This document shows positions 33,587 through 42,114 of a stretch of 64,000 nucleotides of DNA, piece by piece. Where the stretch lies: assembly GCF_009746585.1 (NCBI RefSeq), contig NZ_WRPO01000007.1, positions 99,586 to 163,585 of the forward strand, read 5' to 3'. The notes below the pieces were generated by a model. It saw nothing but the letters and a program-made list of their open reading frames with translations, was not told the origin of the DNA and did not search any database. This DNA is from Novosphingobium aquimarinum. GTDB taxonomy: Bacteria; Pseudomonadota; Alphaproteobacteria; Sphingomonadales; Sphingomonadaceae. Made by a program: the position numbers and the translations under genes. The stretch's first letter is position 1; every line of letters starts with the position of its first letter.

Positions 33587-34381
33587 TCAGGTCTCCGGCT
33601 GAGCCATCCGACGATGCATCTGCGCCATCACCGAATCTGGCAGAATGTCCGCGAAGAGCGCTTGCACCTTGTTCATGAAGCCGCTGACCACTTGGGTCTC
33701 GCCCTTGAGCATCGCGGCATAACCGTCCTTCGCCACTTTGGCGGGATCGGCCTTGTCATCGTCCTGCCCGACCGGTGTATTCATCATGCCGGCACGTTCG
33801 AAGAAATCGGTGTCCGTGACGCCCGGCTGCAAGCACGTGACGACGACCTCGGTTTCCTTGAGCTCGTTGGCGAGACCCACGCAGAAATCGTCGATGAACG
33901 CCTTGGTCGAGTTGTAAACCAGCTGGAATGCGCCCGGGATATGCCCCGCAATCGACCCGGTAACGAGGATCCGCCCCCGGTTCCGCGCCCGCATCTGCCG
34001 GCCGATCGCGTGGACCAGCTGGCAAGTGCCCGTGACGTTGGTCATGATGACGTGGCGCGCCTTGTCCCACTCTTCGTCGAAGAACGCGCCGCTAAGCCCA
34101 TGGCCCGCATTGGCGATCAGCGCCGAGACTTCGCGGTTGGTGACGCTCTCGACCACTTGCTTGACGCCGTCCTCGGTGGCGAGATCGCAGACCAGCGTCT
34201 CGATCGATTTGGCCCCGGCCTCGCGTGCTATGGCTTCGGCAGCGGACAAATCGCGGTCGGCCACGAGGAACAGCGAGACGCCATCCTTCGCCGCCAGTCT
34301 GGTCAGTTCCAGGCCGATCCCGCTCGAAGCGCCGGTGATGATGACGAAACCCTCGAGTGCGTCGATCTTCTTATCGCTCAT
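33587..34381 (-). CDS. Short-chain dehydrogenase/reductase (SDR)
   Basis: Classical SDR of 264 residues. The cofactor motif is TGASSGIGLELTRL (17-30), with NAGHG and the catalytic Ser/Tyr/Lys set in VTGSIAGHIPGAFQLVYNSTKAF (Tyr-x3-Lys). Aspartate-arginine after the second strand (VADRD) is compatible with either NAD or NADP. The substrate is unknown. The ATG overlaps the zinc dehydrogenase stop by 4 bases (34378-34381), so the two are co-translated in the stress operon. Confidence 0.88.
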   Translation of the reverse strand: MSDKKIDALEGFVIITGASSGIGLELTRLAAKDGVSLFLVADRDLSAAEAIAREAGAKSIETLVCDLATEDGVKQVVESVTNREVSALIANAGHGLSGAFFDEEWDKARHVIMTNVTGTCQLVHAIGRQMRARNRGRILVTGSIAGHIPGAFQLVYNSTKAFIDDFCVGLANELKETEVVVTCLQPGVTDTDFFERAGMMNTPVGQDDDKADPAKVAKDGYAAMLKGETQVVSGFMNKVQALFADILPDSVMAQMHRRMAQPET

Positions 34382-35565
34382 GCCGCCAACTCCATATCGG
34401 GCTTGAGGACGACCTTCGTCCAGCTGTCCTGTTGTTCCTTGAAATTCTTGTAGCCCTTGGGGGCCTGCTCGAGCGGCAAGCGATGGCTGATCAGGAACGT
34501 CGTATCGAGCGTACCGTCCTCGATTTTGGCGAGCAGATCCTTGGTGTACTTCTGGACATGCGTTTGTCCGCTGCGGACCTGCAGGCCCTTTTCCATCAGC
34601 GCGCCGAGCGGGAACTTGTCCGTCATGCCGCCGTAGACGCCAGGGATCGAGACTCGGCCGCCGCGGCGGACGGCGAGGATCGCCTGCTTGAGGGCGCTGG
34701 CGCGATCCGCACCGATGCCGATCTTCTGCTTGGCGATGTCGAGCATGTTGTCGATCGCGAAACCGTGCGCTTCCATTCCGACGGCGTCGATGACCGCATC
34801 CACGCCGATCCCGCCGGACATTTCCATCAAGGCTTCGCGCACGTCGGTCTCGCGAAAGTTGATCGTCTGCGCGCCCAGCTTGCGCGCAAGCTCGAGCCTG
34901 TGAGGGTAATGATCAATGGCGATGACTTGCGCCGCGCCCATCGCGAGCGCCGACTGAATGGCGAACAGTCCGACGGGACCGCAGCCCCAGACGGCTACGG
35001 TATCGTCGGGGCCGATATCGGCGTTCTCCGCGCCCATCCAGCCGGTCGGCAGGATGTCGCTGAGGAACAGCACCTTGTCGTCTTCCAGATGGTCCGGAAT
35101 CACGATCGGGCCGACATCGGAATAGGGCACGCGGACGTATTCGGCTTGTCCGCCCGAATAGCCGCCCGTGAGGTGCGAATAGCCGAACAGACCGGCCATG
35201 GCCTGGCCGTAGAGCGTCGCGGACATGTCCTGCTTTTCGGCCGGATTGGAGTTCGAGCAGCACGAGAACTGCTGGACCTGGCAATGAAAGCACTGGCCGC
35301 AGCTGATGGTGAAGGGCACCACGACGCGCTGACCCTTCTTGAGGTTCGACTTGGGTCCGATCTCGACGACTTCGCCCATGAATTCATGGCCGAGAATATC
35401 GCCTTCGAGGACCGCCGGGATGACCCCGTCGTAAAGGTGAAGATCGGATCCGCAGATCGCCGTCGAGGTGACCTTGATGATCGCATCGCGCGGATTGACG
35501 ATTTCGGGATCGTCGACGGTGTCGACACGGACGTCATGCTTTCCGTGGAAGGTGAGGGCGCGCAT
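34378..35565 (-). CDS. Zinc-dependent alcohol dehydrogenase, glutathione-independent formaldehyde-dehydrogenase-like
   Basis: Medium-chain zinc dehydrogenase of 395 residues. Catalytic zinc ligands: AICGSDLH (Cys38) and LGHEFMGEV (His59-Glu60). The structural-zinc loop is CGQCFHCQVQQFSCC. The NAD motif GCGPVGLFA is followed by an IDHYPHRLELA stretch. The length and long insert after the structural zinc resemble the FdhA/glutathione-independent group. It probably detoxifies aldehydes or alcohols produced under stress. Its ATG overlaps the SRPBCC stop by one base, and the SDR follows with a 4-base overlap. Confidence 0.88.
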   Translation of the reverse strand: MRALTFHGKHDVRVDTVDDPEIVNPRDAIIKVTSTAICGSDLHLYDGVIPAVLEGDILGHEFMGEVVEIGPKSNLKKGQRVVVPFTISCGQCFHCQVQQFSCCSNSNPAEKQDMSATLYGQAMAGLFGYSHLTGGYSGGQAEYVRVPYSDVGPIVIPDHLEDDKVLFLSDILPTGWMGAENADIGPDDTVAVWGCGPVGLFAIQSALAMGAAQVIAIDHYPHRLELARKLGAQTINFRETDVREALMEMSGGIGVDAVIDAVGMEAHGFAIDNMLDIAKQKIGIGADRASALKQAILAVRRGGRVSIPGVYGGMTDKFPLGALMEKGLQVRSGQTHVQKYTKDLLAKIEDGTLDTTFLISHRLPLEQAPKGYKNFKEQQDSWTKVVLKPDMELAA

Positions 35566-36233
35566 CAGGCGGTCTCCGCTTTTTCGTTTTGTTGGATTTT
35601 GGCGGCGCGGGTCTCGCTCTTGCGCCGTGCCGAAGTGGTGACTTCGCCGGTCTCCATCAGCATCTTGAAGCGCTTGAGATCGTGGCGCGCCTGGATCTGC
35701 GGTTCGCGCAGGAAGAGCGAGGCGATCGCCTTGCCCAGTTCGCCGCCGGGTGGGCTGTAATCGATGGTCAGCGAAACGCGGGTACCCCGGTCGCCGGGGG
35801 CGTCCTCGAAAGTGACGTTGCCTTCGGTCTTGATCTGCGATTCAGGCACCGATTTCCACGCGATCATCTCTCCGGGGCGGTTCGCGACGACTTCGGTCAC
35901 GACATCGACGGTTTGCCCGGCAGGTGCGCGTATCGTCCAGGTCGCGCGGTCGTTCGCGCCGTCCTTGGTCACGCTGACCAGGTTTTCCATGAAGGACGCG
36001 AGATTGGCAAAATCCGACCAGTAATCGAACAGTTCCTTGCGCGCCTTGGCAATGGTGACCGAGCGCCCGACGATGTCATGGCCCTGATAACCGCGCCGGC
36101 CCGCTGAATTGGGCGCATCGTCCCGCGCCGGACGATCTTTGCTGCGAGCAGCCAGCAAGGCACCCACGCCAGCCGTCAGGCCGAGTGTTGCCAAGCCGAC
36201 GCCGAAGGCAGCTTTGCCTTTCGAATTTGGCAT
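35565..36233 (-). CDS. SRPBCC (START/cyclase-like) family protein with N-terminal membrane segment
   Basis: A 222-residue protein. Residues 1-30 hold a glycine/alanine-rich hydrophobic segment (AAFGVGLATLGLTAGVGALLAA) that probably anchors it to the membrane. From about 60 the coenzyme-binding SRPBCC fold begins: VTIAKARKELFDYWSDFANLASFMENLVSVT and ending with GELGKAIASLFLREPQIQARHDLKRFKMLMETGE. The C-terminal tail is basic. The ATG at 36233 has GAGAGGA about 9 bases upstream; an ATG at 36242 is too close to it. First gene of a stress operon preceded by an EcfG promoter. Ligand unknown. Confidence 0.82.
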   Translation of the reverse strand: MPNSKGKAAFGVGLATLGLTAGVGALLAARSKDRPARDDAPNSAGRRGYQGHDIVGRSVTIAKARKELFDYWSDFANLASFMENLVSVTKDGANDRATWTIRAPAGQTVDVVTEVVANRPGEMIAWKSVPESQIKTEGNVTFEDAPGDRGTRVSLTIDYSPPGGELGKAIASLFLREPQIQARHDLKRFKMLMETGEVTTSARRKSETRAAKIQQNEKAETA

Positions 36234-36375
36234 GTATTCCATTCCTCTCAACGGTGAGTGAGTCGAGAGAGATGCAAAGATCGCAGGAAGGATCACGGAC
36301 AAGGTCGCGGCAAAAACACGTACCGCATTTCAGTCCTGTCTTCGGCGATGTTCGCGACTCTCTATTCAAGAGGCC

Positions 36376-36401
36376 AACGGCTCAGCGAGCAGGTTCGTTC
36401 C
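36376..36401 (-). promoter_or_regulatory. EcfG-type promoter for the SRPBCC-ADH-SDR-DUF3175 operon
   Basis: On the minus strand GGAAC (36401-36397) and CGTT (36379-36376) are separated by 17 bases, an exact consensus match. The predicted transcript start is about 130 bases upstream of the SRPBCC ATG. Confidence 0.82.
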
Positions 36402-36511
36402 TGATTCTTGAATATTAAGTCGCAAGTCGTTTCCTGCACTGTAGTGCAGTCTAACATAGATCAAGTTTACAAAAATTCGCTTGGGTTCGTTTCACGTTTT
36501 TCGACGGACCC

Positions 36512-36554
36512 CGCGCCATAGCGACGAGCACTTGCGGTGCCTCGCTATGGCGCG
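36512..36554. terminator. Long stem-loop downstream of the 78-residue small gene
   Basis: A perfect 13-base-pair outer stem (CGCGCCATAGCGA with TCGCTATGGCGCG) encloses an inner GCAC/GTGC hairpin with loop TTGCG. It begins 25 bases past the minus-strand small gene stop. The downstream minus-strand sequence is A-rich rather than T-rich, so it may be a transcript-end stabiliser or Rho-dependent end rather than a simple intrinsic terminator. Confidence 0.5.
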
Positions 36555-36578
36555 TGGTCGACTATCGATCGTGACCGA

Positions 36579-36815
36579 TCAGTTGCCGCCGTCCTGCATG
36601 TGCGACAGGGTCTTGTCGCCCTTGCGCGCATCGGCTTGCGGATTGTCGGATCCGCGAACCCGTTCGGTGTTCTCGCCTTCGAGCACTTGCTTGAGCTCGT
36701 CGCGCTTGCCGACATCGCGCGCGACGCCGCCGCCGCTGCTGCTTTGCGGGCCGGGCGCGTCGCTCATCGAGTCGATCAGGTCGTTGTCAGGATGACGGGA
36801 TTGGCGTTCAGGCAT
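36579..36815 (-). CDS. Small hydrophilic hypothetical protein (78 residues)
   Basis: A very hydrophilic, low-complexity protein (MPERQSRHPDNDLIDSM, then GDKTLSHMQDGGN at the end) with no helix long enough for a membrane span. GGAGAG lies 8 bases upstream of the ATG. It sits 15 bases after the 58-residue gene, probably one transcript. Composition and the stress-gene neighbourhood recall small intrinsically disordered stress proteins; no family is claimed. Confidence 0.65.
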   Translation of the reverse strand: MPERQSRHPDNDLIDSMSDAPGPQSSSGGGVARDVGKRDELKQVLEGENTERVRGSDNPQADARKGDKTLSHMQDGGN

Positions 36816-36830
36816 CTTGTTCTCTCCGGT

Positions 36831-37007
36831 TTAGCGGTTGCCGGTCTGACCGCGAGTTTCGTGCTCGTTGCCGGTCGGCATATCCTTCTTTTTCGTATTG
36901 TGGTCGGTGACCTGCTGCCCTTTGACGGATCCATGCGCTTCACTGGTCTGATGCGCCGGGTTCTTGTCGGTCGGCTGCTGTTCGGCGGGGTTGATTTTCT
37001 CGCTCAT
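36831..37007 (-). CDS. Small hydrophilic hypothetical protein (58 residues)
   Basis: A complete short gene: ATG at 37007 preceded by AGGAGA at 9 bases, and a TAA at 36831. The product begins MSEKINPAEQQPTDKNPAHQ and ends NEHETRGQTGNR; it is almost entirely polar, with no hydrophobic segment and no cysteine, and is likely disordered. The strong ribosome-binding site and tight spacing to the next small gene support reality. Function unknown. Confidence 0.65.
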   Translation of the reverse strand: MSEKINPAEQQPTDKNPAHQTSEAHGSVKGQQVTDHNTKKKDMPTGNEHETRGQTGNR

Positions 37008-37146
37008 CGACGAATTCTCCTATCGTGTACCCCATCAGCGAACAGACCCCGGTCAATGTTCCGCGCGGTGCGACGAGCCGCCGGCGGAGCAGGGCGACAG
37101 GACCGGGCAACCTTGCAAAAGTGTCAGAGCGAAAAGCGCCCTGAGA

Positions 37147-38931
37147 TCACTCTCCACCGGTCAGCGTTGCCGTCAATTGCCGGATGCTGCCCTTGATCAT
37201 GCCTTCGCCCTGCGGATCACCCTTGATCGTGGCGAACATCATGTTCTTCGCTTGCTTGAAGCTGATATGCGGCGGCAGCGGCGGGACTTCGGGATCGGTC
37301 TTGACCTCGAGCACGGTCGGCCGCCCAGCCGCAAGCGCAGTCTCCCACGCGGTCCCCAAGCGCTCCGGATCGTCGACGAAAATCCCGGAAAGACCGATCA
37401 TCTCGGCGAAGCGGTAATAGGGCACATCGGGTAGGCGCTGGGTCATCTCCGATTTGGGATTGCCCTCCATGACGCGCTGTTCCCAAGTGACCTGATTCAG
37501 ATCCTCGTTGTTGAGCACGCAGATCACGAGCGTAGGATCGGCCCAGCGCTCCCAATATTTCGCGATCGTGATCAGCTCGGCCATGTTGCTCATCTGCATG
37601 GCGCCATCGCCGACGCAGGCGATGACCGGACGATCGGGGTGCGCGAACTTGGCCGCGATGGCGTAAGGCACTGCCGCGCCCATCGATGCGAGCCCGCCCG
37701 AAAGCGACGCCATCATATCCTCGCGGATCATGAGATCGCGTGCATACCAGTTGGCGCAGGACCCGGAATCGCTGGTGATGATCGCGCGATCGGGCAGCCG
37801 TTGCGACAGCTCGGTGAAGATGCGCTGCGGGTTGACCGGATTGGCAGGCTCCGCCGCGCGATCCTTAAGCTTGGTTTCCCAATCGCGCTTCCAGCCGGCG
37901 ATGGATTCCCGCCAGCTGAGATCCTGCTGCTGGTCGAGCAAGGGAAGCAGGGCGTCGATCGTCGAAGCGACATCGCCTTCGAGCGGCACTTCCATAGGAT
38001 AGCGGATTGAGAGCATGCCTGGATCGATGTCGATCTGGACCCCGCGTGCCTGGCCTTCCTTGGGCAGGAACTCCGAATAGGGAAAGCCGCTACCAAGCAT
38101 CAGCAAGGTATCGCATTTCATCATCATCTCATAGCTCGGCTCGGTGCCGAGAAGGCCGATGGATCCCGTTACCCAGTCGAGCGCATCGGGCAGCACCTGC
38201 TTGCCGAGCAGCGCCTTGGCGACGCCCGCGCCCAGGCGATCGGCAATAACCTTGAGCTTGTCTTCTGCACCGATGCAGCCTGCGCCCGCCAGAATGGCGA
38301 TCTTCTTGCCCGCGTTGAGCACGTCGGCCGCGCGGCGCAGGTCGGGATCGGTGGGGACGATCTTGGGGCGGGTGTACCCCACGCCGGAGAACACCGAGCC
38401 ATGTTCGCGCGCCGGCATTTCCATCGGCTCTTCCTGCAAGTCGTTGGGCAGGATCAGCGCGGTCACCCGCTTGCGGCCGAGCGCGATCCGGCAGGCCCGA
38501 TCGATGAGGTGACGCACTTGCGGCGCTTCGGCGGCATAGCCGGTAAATTCACCCGCGACGTCCTTGAACAGGGATTGGAGATCCAGCTCCTGCTGGTAAT
38601 GCGCGCCGACCGAGGCGCGGGCCTGCTGGCCGACGATCGCGAGCACCGGCATGTGATCCATGCGAGCGTCGTAGAGGCCGGTGATCAGATGGGTCGCGCC
38701 GGGTCCCGAAGTGGCGAGGCAGACGCCAAGCTCGCCGGTGAATTTGGCATGTGCCGAGGCCATGAAGGCCGCCATTTCCTCGTGCCTGACTTGCACGAAC
38801 TCGAACTTGTCGCGCCTGCGGTCCAGCGCGCCGATCAGTCCGTTGATGCCGTCGCCGGGATACCCGAAGATCCGCCGCACGCCCCAATCATAGAGGCGGT
38901 CACAAACGAAATCGGCGACGGAATTGGACAT
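37147..38931 (-). CDS. ThDP-dependent enzyme, pyruvate oxidase/acetolactate-synthase-like
   Basis: A 594-residue thiamine-diphosphate enzyme. The N-terminal Pyr domain carries the catalytic glutamate in VQVRHEEMAAFMASA (Glu51); the middle domain has a nucleotide-binding-like fold; the PP domain has the ThDP motif CVGDGAMQM followed by CVLNNEDLNQVTWEQR. Resemblance is to PoxB-type pyruvate oxidases and related 'thiamine pyrophosphate-requiring' proteins rather than biosynthetic IlvB, and no regulatory small subunit is nearby. The ATG at 38931 has AAGGAG 10 bases upstream. A candidate stress promoter lies about 75-100 bases upstream. Confidence 0.82.
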   Translation of the reverse strand: MSNSVADFVCDRLYDWGVRRIFGYPGDGINGLIGALDRRRDKFEFVQVRHEEMAAFMASAHAKFTGELGVCLATSGPGATHLITGLYDARMDHMPVLAIVGQQARASVGAHYQQELDLQSLFKDVAGEFTGYAAEAPQVRHLIDRACRIALGRKRVTALILPNDLQEEPMEMPAREHGSVFSGVGYTRPKIVPTDPDLRRAADVLNAGKKIAILAGAGCIGAEDKLKVIADRLGAGVAKALLGKQVLPDALDWVTGSIGLLGTEPSYEMMMKCDTLLMLGSGFPYSEFLPKEGQARGVQIDIDPGMLSIRYPMEVPLEGDVASTIDALLPLLDQQQDLSWRESIAGWKRDWETKLKDRAAEPANPVNPQRIFTELSQRLPDRAIITSDSGSCANWYARDLMIREDMMASLSGGLASMGAAVPYAIAAKFAHPDRPVIACVGDGAMQMSNMAELITIAKYWERWADPTLVICVLNNEDLNQVTWEQRVMEGNPKSEMTQRLPDVPYYRFAEMIGLSGIFVDDPERLGTAWETALAAGRPTVLEVKTDPEVPPLPPHISFKQAKNMMFATIKGDPQGEGMIKGSIRQLTATLTGGE

Positions 38932-39005
38932 GGCGGGCGCTCCTTGCTTAACGAAAGTCCTAGTTTTGCCCCCACGCACACCAGTGATGCGCGTCGTGGT
39001 CTGGT

Positions 39006-39031
39006 AACAATTGCGGTCCCCGCTGCGTTCC
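39006..39031 (-). promoter_or_regulatory. Candidate EcfG-type promoter for the ThDP enzyme
   Basis: On the minus strand GGAAC (39031-39027) is followed after 17 bases by TGTT (39009-39006). The -10 has one mismatch from CGTT. Position (75 bases from the ATG) and the stress-gene context favour it, but it is weaker than the other two. Confidence 0.5.
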
Positions 39032-39133
39032 GGGACGGCCAAAAAAAGCGAGCGTACGGCGCACGCCTTGGCGCATTTGGCGGGATCGTTCCCGAGGGCC
39101 CTTATCCGTGCCGCCGAGCGCCGATGCTCCCGC

Positions 39134-40963
39134 TCATGCGTCCTGCGCGGCCGCTCCGGTCGCTTCCGGTTTGCGATCGCAATTGGTGTCCGCTTGGCCG
39201 AACAGCCGCTGTGCGGCCGAGACCAGGGACAAGTGCGACAGCCCCTGTGGGAAATTGCCGAGTTGCCGAGGATTGATTCCGGGTTGGAGTTCCTCCGCAA
39301 TGAGCCCCAAGTCGTTCGCATAACCGATCACGCGTTCGAACAGGCTGCGCGCGTCGGCTTCCCGGCCCTGCAAATGGTAGACTTCCGCGAGCCAGAAGCA
39401 GGCCGCGACGAACGCGCCTTCCGAGGAGCCGATGCCGTCGTCGAACTGATCCGGATCGTACCGCCAGACCAGACCATCGCGGACCAAGTTTTGCTCGATG
39501 GCGGAGACCGTTTTCACCATTTTCGGGTCGTTGGCATCGATGAAGCCGACCAGCGGCAGGCGTAGAACCGCAGCGTCGATGCTATTTCCGCCGAACGTAT
39601 CGGTGAAGCAGCCGGCCTCCGGGTCGAAGCCTTCGTTGAGGACGCGCTGACGGATGCGCTGGGCCAAATCGCGATACCGCTCGGCTTTCTCAGGCTCCCG
39701 GTCATGCAACAGCGCGGCTGTCCGGTCGAATGCCACCCAGCACATCGCTTTCGAATACGTATGATGGCGGTTCTCGCCTCGGCTTTCCCAAATGCCCGCA
39801 TCGGGGCATTCCCAGACCTCTTCGAGCTTGTCAGCAAGCATCCGCAGGACCGTTTCCGCCTCTCCCGAGGCTTCGACGCCGTCCTCGATCGCCTGAAACA
39901 GAGCGTCGGTCACTTCTCCGTAGATGTCGAGCTGGAGCTGTCCGACCGCGCCGTTTCCGAACCGCACCGGTTTCGAATTTTCGTACCCGGCCAGCCAATC
40001 GGCCTCCCATTCCGGCAAGCGCCGTGCGCCATCCACCGCGAAGAACGGCTGCAGGGAAATGGGCTTTCCGCCGACGGTCCGTGCGAGCCATTGCGTCCAT
40101 TGGCTTGCTTCCTCCAGCAGACCCATTCGCTCGAACGCGAGCAACATCAGCGTAGAATCGCGCAGCCAGCAGTAGCGGTAATCCCAGTTGCGGGTGCCGC
40201 CGGGGGTTTCGGGAAGGGACGCGGTCGGTGCCGCGATGATGCCGCCTGTCGGTCGGTGCGTCAGCGCCTTCAGCGTGACCAGTGACCGATGCACCAGTTC
40301 CGCATACTCCCCGCGATAGCGGATCTGGGCGGACCAGTCGGACCAGAAACGGTCAGTGTCCTCGAGGGCCTGCCGCGGATCGATCCGCTGCGGAACTTCC
40401 TCGTGCGAAGCGAACCATGTCAGCACCAGGCTTTTGCGCTCGCCAGCGCGGACCTTGAAGCGACTGCGCAGGCTGCGTTCCTCAACCTCGACCGGGACAT
40501 CGCAATGGAGGGAAACACCATTGGGTCCCGCGATGGCGACGACGTGATGACCGGCTACCTTGCGAATGAGTGGATGAATGCGACCGTAATCGAAGCGCAA
40601 TGCAAGGTCGCCGACCATCTCGACTTCGCCCTCGACCCCCTCGACGATGCGCACGACGTCCGCATTTTCGCCACGGATCGGCATGAAATCGATGATCCGC
40701 ACTTTTCCTTGGCTGGTGGCGACTTCGGTTTCCAGCACGAGGCTGTCTGCCCGGTATCGCCGCGTGGTGCTGGTCACGTCCTTTACCGGTCCGAGGCGCC
40801 AGCACCCGTTTTCGCGATCGTCGAGCAGCGCGGCGAGACACGCTTCGGAATCGAACCGGGGGAAGCAGAGCCATTCGATGGTCGCATCGCGGTGGATGAG
40901 CGCCGCCGTTTCGCCATCGCCGATCAAAGCATAGTCTTCGATCCGTCGCTGCGGCTCGCTCAC
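39134..40963 (-). CDS. Glycoside hydrolase family 15 protein (trehalase/glucoamylase-like)
   Basis: A 609-residue GH15 enzyme. The N-terminal beta-sandwich opens with RRIEDYALIGDGETAALIHRDATIEWLCFPRFDS, the family start; the (alpha/alpha)6 barrel has GTRNWDYRYCWLRDSTLML, the catalytic glutamate region WECPDAGIWESRGENRHHTYSKAM, and the second catalytic glutamate in GSSEGAFVAACFWLAEVYHLQG. Bacterial GH15 members of this type hydrolyse trehalose or malto-oligosaccharides and are often tied to osmotic and stress metabolism. The ATG overlaps the upstream SDR stop by 4 bases. Exact substrate unproven; no signal peptide, so cytoplasmic. Confidence 0.88.
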   Translation of the reverse strand: MSEPQRRIEDYALIGDGETAALIHRDATIEWLCFPRFDSEACLAALLDDRENGCWRLGPVKDVTSTTRRYRADSLVLETEVATSQGKVRIIDFMPIRGENADVVRIVEGVEGEVEMVGDLALRFDYGRIHPLIRKVAGHHVVAIAGPNGVSLHCDVPVEVEERSLRSRFKVRAGERKSLVLTWFASHEEVPQRIDPRQALEDTDRFWSDWSAQIRYRGEYAELVHRSLVTLKALTHRPTGGIIAAPTASLPETPGGTRNWDYRYCWLRDSTLMLLAFERMGLLEEASQWTQWLARTVGGKPISLQPFFAVDGARRLPEWEADWLAGYENSKPVRFGNGAVGQLQLDIYGEVTDALFQAIEDGVEASGEAETVLRMLADKLEEVWECPDAGIWESRGENRHHTYSKAMCWVAFDRTAALLHDREPEKAERYRDLAQRIRQRVLNEGFDPEAGCFTDTFGGNSIDAAVLRLPLVGFIDANDPKMVKTVSAIEQNLVRDGLVWRYDPDQFDDGIGSSEGAFVAACFWLAEVYHLQGREADARSLFERVIGYANDLGLIAEELQPGINPRQLGNFPQGLSHLSLVSAAQRLFGQADTNCDRKPEATGAAAQDA

Positions 40964-41964
40964 TTGCGGCGATCCCGCAGCATCGCGGTCAGAGCGCCCA
41001 AGCCGGTGAGCGCCAACCCGGCGCCGATCGCAAGCCGATGACGCGTGACCCAGAACTGGCTGGTCCAGCTGCGCGCGGTCTCATCGAACCGGCCATGCGC
41101 GCCATGATCGCCGGGCACGGGCTCGTAGAGATTGTTCTGGCGATCGGGGCTGACCGGCTCCTTGTCCTGCTGCCCCGAGAAAGCGGTACGAGCGAGATAG
41201 CGGTCGAGCAGTGGCGAGGCCAACCGATCGCCCCAGATGGCCTCCAGCGAAGGCCAGCCAAGCTTGATCGACTTGCGCCGGTGTCGCGCCGCCCAGTGAA
41301 TCGCGCGCGCCGCGACTTCGGGCTGATAGGGCGGACTGGCAGGGCGGGGCTTCTTCGGCAGATCGGTCTTGATCCAGTCGAACTGCGGCGTGTTGACGCC
41401 GGGAAGCTGGACCATGGAGACGTGCACGTTCGATCCGTCATGCAGCAGCTCGGACCGGATCGCGTCGTGAAAACCCTGGATCGCGTGCTTGGCTCCGCTG
41501 TAGGCGGACTGCAGCGGGATGCCGCGATAGGCGAGCGCCGATCCCACCAGCACCACCGATCCGCGGTTGCGCGGCACCATGCGCTGCAAGGCCGCCTTGG
41601 TGCCGTGAACCTGGCCCAGGTACGTGACGCGCGTCACCCGCTCGTAATCGGCCATGCTCATGTCGACAAAGCGCGACAGCACCCCCGCAAAGGCGACGTT
41701 GACCCAGATATCGATCGCTCCAAGCTCACGTTCGATGCGTTCGGCAGCAGCATCGACCGCTCCGAAGTCGGCGACATCCAGCGGTAGCACCAGCGCTTCG
41801 CCACCGGCTTCGCGAACTTCGCGTGCCGCGGCTTCCAGGCCATCCAGGCCTCTTGCGATCAGGGCGATCTTGATTCCGGGACGGGCAAACTCGCGCACGA
41901 CGGCCCGCCCGACACCTGCGGAGGCGCCGGTGATCACGACGACTTCATGGTTCGATTTGGTCAT
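40960..41964 (-). CDS. SDR family oxidoreductase with C-terminal membrane segment
   Basis: A 334-residue extended SDR. The nucleotide motif VVITGASAGVGRAVVREF (residues 8-25) and active site GSALAYRGIPLQSAYSGAKHA (Tyr-x3-Lys) are intact. Unlike classical SDRs it carries a long C-terminal extension ending in a hydrophobic helix (LAIGAGLALTGLGALTAML), probably a membrane anchor. I chose the ATG at 41964 (MTKSNHEVVVITGAS); the frame stays open to 42021 without similarity. It is coupled to the GH15 gene downstream; the pairing has no obvious pathway. Confidence 0.83.
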   Translation of the reverse strand: MTKSNHEVVVITGASAGVGRAVVREFARPGIKIALIARGLDGLEAAAREVREAGGEALVLPLDVADFGAVDAAAERIERELGAIDIWVNVAFAGVLSRFVDMSMADYERVTRVTYLGQVHGTKAALQRMVPRNRGSVVLVGSALAYRGIPLQSAYSGAKHAIQGFHDAIRSELLHDGSNVHVSMVQLPGVNTPQFDWIKTDLPKKPRPASPPYQPEVAARAIHWAARHRRKSIKLGWPSLEAIWGDRLASPLLDRYLARTAFSGQQDKEPVSPDRQNNLYEPVPGDHGAHGRFDETARSWTSQFWVTRHRLAIGAGLALTGLGALTAMLRDRRK

Positions 41965-42114
41965 GCATCGCGAACGGACTTTCCCGCCGGATGGTTGCGA
42001 CAGTTTGTAATTTTTACGCAACTTCCAGTAACAGCAGCGATCGCGCGAGCGTTCTTCGAAGATGTCTGGGCGGCTCGATCGGTCCGGTCGAGGTCAAATA
42101 TGCCTGAAGCGCGC

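Larger units (their letters stand above)
36243..36578. other. Intergenic region rich in inverted repeats
   Basis: No gene. It contains an EcfG-type promoter (36376-36401), a 16-base inverted repeat CTGCACT-GT-AGTGCAG at 36434-36449, an AT-rich stretch around 36450-36480, and a long stem-loop (36512-36554) just downstream of the 78-residue small gene. Confidence 0.65.

Noticed and set aside
37040..37080. GGAAC with a downstream GTTC (14-base spacing) before the 58-residue small gene
   Set aside because: The spacing is two to three bases too short and the -10 lacks CGTT, so an EcfG promoter is not supported.
41973..41997. GCAAC-N17-CGTT near the SDR start at 41964
   Set aside because: A mismatch in the -35 and a -10 only about 9 bases from the start codon make a functional promoter unlikely.
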